From contig NZ_CP087968.1 in assembly GCF_024703895.1 (NCBI RefSeq), forward strand, positions 2,914,001-2,978,000: 64,000 nt of DNA, read 5' to 3'. Position 1 is the stretch's first letter, and each line of letters starts with the position of its first letter. The notes beneath the pieces were generated by a model. It saw only the letters and a list, made by a program, of their open reading frames with translations, did not search any database and was not told the origin of the DNA. Positions 1 to 6,986 of this stretch are shown in pieces. A program made the position numbers and the translations under genes. The DNA comes from Nocardioides sp. B-3 (GTDB lineage Bacteria; Actinomycetota; Actinomycetes; Propionibacteriales; Nocardioidaceae).

Positions 1-1279
1 TCGGCTGGGGGAACAGCGAACCCTCAACGCCGCGCAGACCGCGCGGAAGGCCGACGTATCCGCCTTTCTTCAGCCGAGGCTTCGGCTTCATCCCGGCCCG
101 ACGCAGCCAGCCACCAACTCCCGGAGTGTGCAAGCCCGTGGTCAGGGCAAGATCGCGGGCCTTGGCGCGGGCCGGATTCTTGACCGAGACAAGAGCCTTG
201 TTGAAGACCGAGAGGTCGATCATCGCCTTGGCGTGCGGCCGGCGTTCAGTCTCGAAGCTGTCCAAGATCACGGGGTCGGCCCCGTGACGCAAGATCGCCT
301 CCAGTTTCCACGACAGGTTGTCAGCGTCGCGGACACCGGCGTTCATGCCCCGGCCGATGAACTGGGGCGTCATGTGTGCGGCATCACCAGCGAGCAAGAC
401 CCGGGCTTCACGCCACCGGTCCGCAACGACGGCGTTGAAGGTGTAGACGAGTTGCCGCTTCACCTCGACCTCGTCCACGTCGACGTACTGGCCGATCAGG
501 CGCAGCACGGTCTCGTCGGACTCGAACTCGGCCTTGTCGTCGCTGTCGGTGAGGGCGAACTCGAAGCGGTGATGGCCCCCGGCTGCGGGCAGCTGACGGT
601 TGGCATCTGCGGGTTGCAGATGAAGTCGAAGTACGGGAGGTGTCGAAACGCGTCGACCCCGTCCTTCGCTGCGAGATCGACCACCAGCCACCGCTCCGGG
701 TAGCTCTTGCCGACCATTTCGATGCCGAGTTGGGTGCGGACGACACTGCGGCCGCCATCGGCGCCGACGAGGTACGACGCCCGCACGGTCTCTCGGGTGC
801 TGTTGTCGAGAGTGTTCTCGCGCTTGCCGTAGCCGCTGCCGGTCGACGGTGCGTGCACGAGGCTCACGCCGTCGGCGTCCCGGTCGAAGCTGATCAGTTC
901 GCGACCGCGGCGTACTTCGACGGCGGGGTAGCGCTCGAGCAGCGACTCGAGCTTCGTCTCCAGATAGGGCTGGTACAGGAAGTTGGTCACCGGCCACCAC
1001 AGCGGCCGCTTGGGGGTGCGGAACTGGACCAGCACGTCACCGTTGGCCTTGACCCACTGCACGGTCGAGTCGACGTTCATGTCGGCATGGATCTCGTCGG
1101 CAACGCCGGCGGTCTGGAAGACGCGCAGCGCCTCGTCGTCGGTGTAGACGGCGCGCGTTGCCATAGAACTCAGGCTCCCGCTCAAGGAGCAGCACGCTGA
1201 GGCCGCGGCGTCCGAGGAGGTGGGCGAGGGTGAGGCCGGTGGGTCCAAGGCCGACAACGGCAACGTCGTATTGGTTCAT
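1..1279 (-). CDS. FAD-dependent aromatic hydroxylase, MhpA/PheA type, 3' end outside window
   Basis: Predicted class A flavoprotein monooxygenase that ortho-hydroxylates a phenolic substrate with NAD(P)H and O2, making a catechol for the adjacent dioxygenase. The start MNQYDVAVVGLGPTGLTLAH carries the GxGxxG dinucleotide motif. The middle has the YLVGADGGRSVVR motif (DG fingerprint) and the later part the LAGDAAHMTPQFIGRG motif with NAGVRDADNLSWKL, typical of MhpA-like 3-(3-hydroxyphenyl)propionate hydroxylases. Frame changes near 1150 and near 586 (a C run) split it; the protein continues cleanly in other frames. The ATG at 1279 overlaps the stop of the upstream dioxygenase (ATGA), so they are probably cotranscribed. 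The substrate (hydroxyphenylpropionate or another phenol) is not decided by the sequence. Confidence 0.85.
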
Positions 1280-2302
1280 GAGGATGCTCCGGAAAGTTCA
1301 GGTACTGCAATTTCGGATTGGCGGGCGTTGAGCGCGGCCCTGGCGGAGCTGGCCGAGTTTGTCGAAGATGCCGGGGTCGACGGGCTTGTGGCCCCAGATG
1401 CTGATGCCTTGATGGGTGGCGACCTGCCGTGCAGCCTCGAGCTCGGGGGTGAGCACGATGGGGTTCCAACCGACCTCGAGTTCGAACCCAGACGGAGTGA
1501 CGCAGTAGTACGACAGCTCTTTGTCGTTGGTGTGTTGCCCGATCGACCGGGCCATCGAGAATCCGTGCTCGCGCACACGCTGGTAGCTGTCGGTGATGTC
1601 CTCGAGGGACGACGCCTGAATGTTGACGTGCTGGACCCGGGTGCGGATCGGGTCGATCTTAAGGCCCCGGATGTTGGCGACGGCCACGGAGTGGTGCCGC
1701 TCGTTCACGCGCAGGAACCGGATCTTCAGCGTCAATCCGCTGATGTTCTCGTCGATGTAGTCCGAGAGTCGTGAGTCGAAGACGGTGCTGTAGTAGCCGT
1801 GGATACCAAGGGGGTCGCGTGAGGTGATCGCGATGTGTCCCATCCCGCCACCGCCGGTGACAAAGCCGGAGTTGAGCATGTGCAGCGGCTTGGCCGTCGT
1901 GGTGGCGGTCGTGAAGATCTCTCGGACGATCCCCTTGGGGCCCGCAAACCGCCACAACCTTTCGACGCCGCGCAGGGCGGCCTCTTCTGGAGTGCTTTCG
2001 GCGATGGGTACCCCGCGCTCGGTCACCCTCTTCACGATCCGGTCGAACGTCTCGTGATCGGCGATCTGCCAGCCAACGGCCATCAGGTCCTCGGCCGGAC
2101 CTCGCTGGATCAGGAACCGGCACTCCCGGTCGTCGATCCGGAACCGCAGCACGTCCTCGGTGAGCTGATCGACGTGCAGCCCGATCGCATCTGCCCCGAA
2201 GCGCCGCCAATCGGCAAACCGCTGCGACTCCACCACCGGGTAGCCCAACTGCACTGCCCCGAACACCGACTCGTCGGTGTTCGGCTTGAGGAACGTGTTC
2301 AT
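1276..2302 (-). CDS. Type I extradiol (meta-cleavage) dioxygenase
   Basis: Predicted Fe(II) ring-cleavage dioxygenase of the vicinal oxygen chelate fold, opening a catechol next to the hydroxyls. It has two repeated modules. Candidate metal ligands are His in GGGMGHIAITS, His in RVQHVNIQ, and Glu in GFELEVGWNP, with the Tyr-bearing ELSYYCVTPSG just before it. This is the BphC/HsaC/2,3-dihydroxybiphenyl dioxygenase type and not the MhpB (LigB) type. The last residues are probably frame-shifted near 1320; the alternative frame ends at 1276 and overlaps the hydroxylase start, which is the more natural gene end. It lies 6 bp after the hydrolase gene in the same operon. Confidence 0.85.
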
Positions 2303-2308
2303 AGCTGA

Positions 2309-3178
2309 TCAGGCCTCGTTGTTCAAGAAGTCGATCGCAAGTGAGTTGAACAGGTCAGCGCGCTCCCACTGCACCCAATGGCCGGTGTTCGCGACCGGGT
2401 AGAGATCGCAGTTCGGCATGGTGCTAGCCAATGCCTGACCACCGGAGGGGCGGTTGACCTTGTCGTCCTTGCCCCACACAACCAAAGTCGGGGCTTGCAC
2501 CTTGGCGAGGCGCTTGTCACGGGTGAAGTCCATACGGAGGAGGGTCCGCAGCGCGGTAGGGCCGGACGGCCGACGCAGCGGCGGATTGGCGACGACGTCA
2601 GGCTGAATGCTGGCCCGGTAGCGCAATTCGATCAGGTCGTCGGGAATCGCCGAGCTGTCGTAGACGAGGTAGTCGCGGATGAACGTCTCGAGCTTCTCCC
2701 GGGTCGGGCCCTCACCGCCGTAGTAGCTGAGCAGATTGCTGAGCCCCTTGGTGGGAAGGCCGCGCGTTGTGCCGATGCCGCCGGGGCCCATCAGGATGAG
2801 GCGTTCGACCTTGTCGGGGCGGTCCATCGCAAGACGCAATGCAGCAGCGCCGCCGTACGAGTTGCCGATGAAGTGCGCCTTGTCGATGCCGAGTTCGTCG
2901 AGCAGGCCGCGCATTGCGAAGGCCGGGTCGCCGAACGGGTCGCTGTGGTCGATCTGCTTGGAGGACTGCCCGTAGCCGGGCATGTCCGGCACGATCACCT
3001 GGAAGTGCGCGGCGAGCGCGTCGATGTTGCGGGAGTAGTTCGATGCTCCGGTCGCACCGGCACCGCCGCCGTGAAGCAGGACGACCGGAGTGCCCGAGCC
3101 GGCATCGGTCACAAAGATGTCGCGGTGTCCAACGCGAACGGTCTGCTCGGTCCGGTGGATGGCTGTCGATACGTTCAC
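2309..3178 (-). CDS. Meta-cleavage product (C-C bond) hydrolase
   Basis: Predicted alpha/beta hydrolase of the BphD/MhpC/HsaD group, splitting the ring-opened dienoate into a carboxylic acid and 2-hydroxypenta-2,4-dienoate. Visible features are the oxyanion-side VVLLHGGGAGATG, the nucleophile elbow GNSYGGAAAL (Ser), the acid region VVWGKDDKVN, and the catalytic His in NTGHWVQWE. The length of 289 residues is normal and the frame is intact. It is the first gene of the leftward operon, starting at the ATG at 3178 behind GGAGG-like sequence, and faces the divergent TetR gene across a 184-bp spacer. Confidence 0.9.
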   Translation of the reverse strand: MNVSTAIHRTEQTVRVGHRDIFVTDAGSGTPVVLLHGGGAGATGASNYSRNIDALAAHFQVIVPDMPGYGQSSKQIDHSDPFGDPAFAMRGLLDELGIDKAHFIGNSYGGAAALRLAMDRPDKVERLILMGPGGIGTTRGLPTKGLSNLLSYYGGEGPTREKLETFIRDYLVYDSSAIPDDLIELRYRASIQPDVVANPPLRRPSGPTALRTLLRMDFTRDKRLAKVQAPTLVVWGKDDKVNRPSGGQALASTMPNCDLYPVANTGHWVQWERADLFNSLAIDFLNNEA

Positions 3179-3208
3179 GGGTTCCTCCGTCTTAGGTACT
3201 TGATAGAA

Positions 3209-3224
3209 TCATCAGTAACGATGA
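3209..3224. promoter_or_regulatory. Operator-like palindrome upstream of the meta-cleavage operon
   Basis: TCATC-AGTAAC-GATGA is a 5-bp inverted repeat with a 6-bp spacer, between the hydrolase start and the TetR gene. Its core ATCAGTAACGAT (3211-3222) recurs with one change exactly 100 bp away (3311-3322). This is a plausible binding site for the adjacent TetR protein; function is inferred. Confidence 0.55.
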
Positions 3225-3305
3225 AACCTTCTGTCAAGTTTTTCTGATGATTTCCTCAAGATGTGACCGGCGACATGCAGGCGTGACGCCGCCCCGATTC
3301 TGATG

Positions 3306-3323
3306 AAAGGATCAGTTACGATG
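3306..3323. promoter_or_regulatory. Second operator-like copy upstream of tetR
   Basis: Contains ATCAGTTACGATG, one mismatch from the copy at 3211, with a similar A-rich lead (GATGAAAGG against GATAGAATC). It sits about 40 bp before the TetR start, as expected for autoregulation. The pair of near-identical sites flanking both divergent promoters is seen directly; binding is inferred. Confidence 0.5.
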
Positions 3324-3362
3324 GACTTTCCATGACGCGTACAGGGTCGACCGGAGTGACTG

Positions 3363-4002
3363 ATGACGACAACTGCTGAGGCGCCCACCCGGGTCGATCG
3401 GCGCAAGGAGCGCACCCGCAATGCACTGCTGGGCGCGGCACGACAGTTCCTCTCCGAAGGCCGCACGAGCGTGAGCATCCAGGAAATCACCGACGCGGCC
3501 GACGTCGGCTTCGGTAGCTTCTACAACCACTTCGAGTCGAAGGAGGCGTTGTTCCGGGCAGCAGTCGACTCCACGCTGCAGGCGTATGCCGTCCTCCGTG
3601 ACGCCGTGGTGGCTGAGTACGACGACCCCGCCGAGGTCTTCTCCGTCAGCTTTCGGATGACCGGTCGCCTACAGCGCCAAGTGCCTGAGATGGTCCGGGT
3701 CCTGCTCCACGAAGGCATGCGGATCCTCACGTACGACGAGGGCCTCGCCCCTCGCGCCCGACGAGACATTGCTGCCGCACAGGAAGCAGGTCGTTTCCGA
3801 TGTGCCCGATCCGGAGTTGGCTCTGATGGCTGCCGGGGGCGCTCTCCTCGGACTGCTCCAGCTGCTCGAGGAGAACCCCGACTCGGACGCCGGTGAGCGC
3901 TCCGATGCCATGACGCAACAGATCCTGCGCATGTTCGGACTGTCCGCGACTGAGGCCGCCGAGCTGGTCGCGCGAGAACTCCCGCCACAACCTGCGCTCT
4001 GA
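3363..4002 (+). CDS. TetR-family regulator of the meta-cleavage cluster
   Basis: Predicted transcriptional regulator. The N-terminal helix-turn-helix domain reads IQEITDAADVGFGSFYNHFESKEALF, a standard TetR recognition helix. The ligand domain follows. A one-base slip near 3785 moves the end into another frame, which resumes with VVSDVPDPELALMAAGGALLG and closes at 4002, giving about 212 residues, normal for the family. It is divergent from the hydrolase-dioxygenase-hydroxylase operon, so it probably represses that operon and itself through the two sites in the spacer, with an aromatic intermediate as ligand (inference). Confidence 0.85.
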
Positions 4003-4033
4003 GCGGGGGCCGGGCCGCTCGGATGAGATTCAA

Positions 4034-4175
4034 TCGGTACCACTTACTGTCCAGAAACACCCGGATTCTGTCGGTACCACTCGGGTACTCTGAGGTTTGA
4101 AGCGAGGGCGAATCCCTCACCACGCCGAGCGAATCGGTAGCTTCCAGCCCGAAACCGAAGTAGTCGCAGGTGCCC
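4034..4175 (+). other. Element right-end (arm) sequence of an upstream relative
   Basis: The stretch just left of the tRNA-end repeat resembles the stretch just left of the second repeat at 16918. Aligned features include CCAGAAAC at 4051 against 16780, ACCACT at 4076 against 16806, and AGCGAATCGG against AGCGATTCGG about 48 bp before each repeat. It also holds two copies of TCGGTACCACT, at about 4033 and 4071. This is what the right arm of a related, independently diverged integrated element would look like. No gene is seen here. Confidence 0.55.
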
Positions 4176-4219
4176 CGATCTCGCCCAGAGGTCGCAGGTT
4201 CAAATCCTGCCCCCGCTAC
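4176..4219 (+). repeat. Left attachment repeat, 3' part of tRNA-fMet
   Basis: A perfect copy of 16918-16961. The segment GCAGG-TTCAAAT-CCTGC forms a 5-bp T stem with a 7-nt loop, followed by CCCCGCTA as the acceptor strand and discriminator; CCCAGAGGTCGCAGG before it matches the 3' side of the anticodon stem and variable loop of actinobacterial initiator tRNA. The 5' half of a tRNA is absent upstream, so this is an attachment-site remnant and not a tRNA gene. Confidence 0.85.
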
Positions 4220-4223
4220 AAAG

Positions 4224-4259
4224 TTCAGGCCGGGATTCAGTGCGAGATCCCGGCCTGAA
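4224..4259. terminator. Hairpin just inside the left attachment site
   Basis: TTCAGGCCGGGAT and ATCCCGGCCTGAA form a perfect 13-bp stem around a 10-nt loop. There is no long T run, so it is a strong stem but a weak canonical terminator. Its place directly after the tRNA end suggests it ends transcription arriving from the tRNA side and shields the excisionase gene. Confidence 0.6.
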
Positions 4260-4279
4260 AGCATTTGAGAATTGATCCC

Positions 4280-4304
4280 TCCACCACAAACCCTCCACAT
4301 TGAG
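4280..4304 (+). promoter_or_regulatory. Left arm-type site, probable integrase binding site
   Basis: Differs at three positions out of 25 from 16776-16800 near the other end of the element, in the same orientation. Both begin TCCACCA and hold AAACCCTCCA. A weaker relative lies at 4050-4070, outside the element. Paired arm sites flanking a core are normal for tyrosine integrases; binding is inferred. Confidence 0.55.
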
Positions 4305-4401
4305 GTGGTTCGCGGGTCGCAGCTCGGACCACAGTCTGGCTGGCTCGTAGTGCCTCCGAACGTGACCGAAGGTTCCGGTCTCGGCTGCGCACCTAGTGAG
4401 C

Positions 4402-4629
4402 ATGACCACCGCTACCAATCCGCTGAGCGTGCTCGACCCGCTCGTGACGATCACCGAACTCGCCGAGTACCTCGGCGTGCCGGTCAAGACGATCTACGAA
4501 TGGCGCCAGACCGGCCGAGGGCCGGCGGGGATCCGTATTGGTCGCCACGTGAAGTTCCGCCTCGGCGATGTGCAGGCATGGCTCGACGGCCAGCGCGACG
4601 TCCCGTCGCCTCGCTCCCCGAGGGAGTGA
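4402..4629 (+). CDS. xis: Excisionase / MerR-like helix-turn-helix protein
   Basis: Small DNA-binding protein of about 75 residues that probably bends attachment-site DNA and directs excision by the adjacent integrase. The sequence ITELAEYLGVPVKTIYEWRQ followed by GPAGIRIGRHVKFR is the AlpA/Xis-type winged helix-turn-helix. The ATG at 4402 is preferred; a GTG two codons upstream (4396) is also in frame. It lies 6 bp before the integrase gene, the common xis-int order in actinobacterial elements. Confidence 0.85.
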   Translation: MTTATNPLSVLDPLVTITELAEYLGVPVKTIYEWRQTGRGPAGIRIGRHVKFRLGDVQAWLDGQRDVPSPRSPRE

Positions 4630-4635
4630 ACGGGC

Positions 4636-5828
4636 ATGGCTAGGCCACGCACACCTGTCGGCACCTTCGGCGAGATCGAGTTCAGGAAGCTGGCGAACGG
4701 CACTGTCCGTGCCCGGACCAGGTTCCGTGACCACGACGGACAGTTGCGCCGCATCGAAGCGAGCGGTGACACACGCACCCGAGCCGAGCACCGCCTGAAG
4801 GAGAAGCTCGCCGCGCAGCGGCTTCTCCACCGGGTTTGGTGAGCTCGCCCCGGATAGCTCCTTCGGCCAACTGGTCGAGGTGTGGCTGGAGGACCTCGAC
4901 CTTGAGGGCAAGCTCGCTCAGAGCACCCGGGCGCTCTATGAACGCAACATGCGGCAGTTGGTCCTTCCGGCGTTCGAGAACCTCCTGCTGCGCGAGATCT
5001 CGGTGCGCAAGGTCGACCAGTTCATCAAAACCCCGGCGAGCACCAAGAGTTACAGCATGGCCAAACAGGCCAGAACGGTGCTGAGCCTCGCTTTCGGGCT
5101 GGCGGTCAGGTACGACGCGTACGCGCCAATCCGGTCCGCGAGACCGCACGGCTCAGGAAGCCCCCGTCGAAGACGATGGCTCTGACCCCGGAGCAGGTCG
5201 AGGCAATCCGATTTGCTGTGAGTAGTTGGCGCCGAAGGTCTGGCCTCCCCGGCCCTCCGCCGGACGGCCAGTTGGAGCAGATCATCGAGGTCATGCTCAG
5301 GGACATCGGCTCGCATCGGTGAGGTGCTCGCCATCCGCAAGTGCGATGTCGACGTGACAGGCTCGCCGGCGACGGTGCGGATCTGCGGGACGATCGTTTC
5401 CCCGGCAGGCAAGCCGACACATCGGCAGTCGCACCCGAAGACGATGAAGTCGACTCGGACGGTGTCGGTTCCGAGACTTCACCGCGGAGGTGCTGCGGCA
5501 GCGGCTCGTCGCGGTTGCCGACAAGGAGCCCGATCGCTTGTTGTTCGTCACCCGCAACGGCACGCCGCTCACGACCAACAACGTGCGCCGTCGCCTCCGC
5601 AGCGTCTTGGAGGAGGCCGGGATCGATGGGGTCACACCGCACTCCTTCCGCCGTACGGTCGCCACCGTTCTCGATCGCGCCGGCGGCCCGGATCTCGCGG
5701 CCGAGATGCTGGGGCACACGTCATCGGCGATCACCAAAGAGCATTACATCGAACCCGACGAGAGGGTGAACCCGGTGACGGCGGAGATCCCGGAGACGCT
5801 TGCGCCCAGTGATTGGGAGAAGCGATGA
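4636..5828 (+). CDS. int: Tyrosine recombinase (integrase)
   Basis: Site-specific recombinase expected to integrate and excise the element at the tRNA-fMet repeat. The parts are an N-terminal arm-binding segment (residues 1-65), a SAM-like core-binding domain (SFGQLVEVWLEDLDLEGKL onward), and a catalytic domain with Arg in ARIGEVLAIR, the HSFRR box, and LGHTSSAITKEHYI holding the second His and the Tyr nucleophile. At least four frame slips (near 4840, 5120, 5310 and 5480) interrupt it, but all catalytic residues can be read across the frames and the total of about 397 residues is normal. It is therefore probably intact in the real genome. Confidence 0.85.
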
Positions 5829-5838
5829 GCCGTAAACG

Positions 5839-6486
5839 TCAGTAGACGGGATCGTTGGTGATGGCGGCGCTGATGATCGATCGAAGCTTCGAAGTGTCGC
5901 CGTCCACGCGTGCGACATGACAGGCCGAGTGGAGGCTGTTCATGTCGATTTCGCTCCAGTCGAGACCATGCCCCCACTCCGCCACAAGCTGCGCGAAGAA
6001 CTCGCGTTGAGTCCGTCCGTTGCCCTCGCGGAATGGGTGGGCGAAGTTCAGGTAGTCGTATAGGTAGGTGACCTCGTCGACGAGTTCGGCGGAGGGGATC
6101 GCTCGAAGTCTGTCGCTGTCGGCGATTCGGCTGGCGACGTGCGCAACCGGTCTGTCGATCTCCAGCGGCGGGATGAACGAGGTGTCTTGGCCATCACCCT
6201 TGGCGATGCCGACGGTGCGGAGCTCGCCCGCCCACTCGAAGATGTCCCGGAACAGTCGAAAATGGATCGCCTTGAGGTGTGCCGGGTCGTAGGTCCCGGG
6301 GACGATCATGGGCTTGGATCTGAGTTCGGCCACCCGGAACTCGAGAAGGTCGTTCTCGGCGGCGCTCAGTGCCTCTACGGTCGTGGCACCGACCTTGTTA
6401 CGCAGCACCGGAGAGTCGGGTGCGATCAGGTAGCCGTTCCAACGTGCCGCGTGGTCGCCTGATGACCATGGGGCGGCTTCGCTCAC
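5839..6486 (-). CDS. Fic-domain toxin (AMP-transferase), VbhT/class I type
   Basis: Predicted to transfer AMP (or a related nucleotide) from ATP to a target protein hydroxyl; class I Fic toxins such as VbhT and FicT modify DNA gyrase and topoisomerase IV. The complete motif HPFREGNGRTQR is present at about residues 149-160, including the catalytic His and the phosphate-binding Gly-Asn-Gly-Arg. Length is 215 residues with an intact frame. The GTG start at 6486 overlaps the stop of the antitoxin gene (GTGA). It is encoded opposite to the integrase and the two genes converge with 10 bp between stops. Its likely role is stabilising the element in the host. Confidence 0.9.
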   Translation of the reverse strand: MSEAAPWSSGDHAARWNGYLIAPDSPVLRNKVGATTVEALSAAENDLLEFRVAELRSKPMIVPGTYDPAHLKAIHFRLFRDIFEWAGELRTVGIAKGDGQDTSFIPPLEIDRPVAHVASRIADSDRLRAIPSAELVDEVTYLYDYLNFAHPFREGNGRTQREFFAQLVAEWGHGLDWSEIDMNSLHSACHVARVDGDTSKLRSIISAAITNDPVY

Positions 6487-6667
6487 TTCAAGCCGTAGCG
6501 ACTACGGACGCGGACACCGAGTTGCTCGATGTCGATCTCGCCGCGGACGTACGTCCCCGGTCGTCTCGCGTGGCTGCGGTGCTCTGCGAACCTTCCAATT
6601 CGGAGGAACGGCGCGCGTCAGCGATCGCACGCTCGCGGCGAGCGCTGTCCGATGTGTCGATGGTCAC
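6483..6667 (-). CDS. VbhA-family antitoxin of the Fic toxin
   Basis: Small protein of about 61 residues encoded directly before the Fic gene. It contains ARRSSELEG, which fits the (S/T)xxxE(G/N) inhibitory helix that places a Glu over the Fic ATP site. The expected VbhA tail (YVRGEIDIEQLGVRVRSRYG) appears only after a one-base slip near 6545, and then the stop overlaps the toxin start. The GTG at 6667 is chosen because AAGGAGG precedes it at the proper spacing. Gene order, overlap, motif and tail together make the identification good despite the slip. Confidence 0.8.
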
Positions 6668-6986
6668 GAGTACCTCCTTGCTGTGCTCAAGTCTAGCGGC
6701 GCGAGCCGACATCTATCGGACCTGAATCTGTTCCCACAGTCCTTGCCAGATCTCGACTACCCCAGTCCTCGACGCCCTCCGTGACTCCTCTCGCTGCCCG
6801 AACCCCGGTCAAGCCCCATCCGCTGCGCTCACCACTCGCACACGCCCGAAACGCCCGCTCGCCACAAAGTTCGCCAGCGCTGACCCTCGCCAAGATCCCC
6901 TCACGCCTCTTGCAACCGAGGACATGGCTGACGCCCGGGGTAGCTGGGGGAGTCTGCGTACCTACCTCCTGAGGGAGGTGGGCGCG
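6668..6986 (+). other. Non-coding region before the relaxase, candidate oriT
   Basis: About 320 bp with no supportable gene, between the divergent antitoxin and relaxase genes. It includes a short hairpin, ACCTCC-TGAG-GGAGGT (6966-6981), that covers the relaxase ribosome-binding site. MobF elements often carry the transfer origin next to the relaxase gene, so this is the first place to look for oriT. I see no sequence match to a known oriT. Confidence 0.35.

Noticed and set aside
128..703. Long rightward open frame over the flavin hydroxylase
   Set aside because: It is the antisense shadow of conserved MhpA-type sequence and has no family features; the same applies to most long frames opposite real genes in this GC-rich DNA.
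4146..4219. Possible tRNA gene at the left repeat
   Set aside because: The T arm and acceptor 3' strand are perfect, but the upstream bases do not form an acceptor 5' strand, D arm or anticodon stem. The same holds at 16888-16961.
4636..5828. Integrase as a pseudogene
   Set aside because: All catalytic residues and normal length are recovered when slips are bridged, and slips are equally frequent in core genes of the window.
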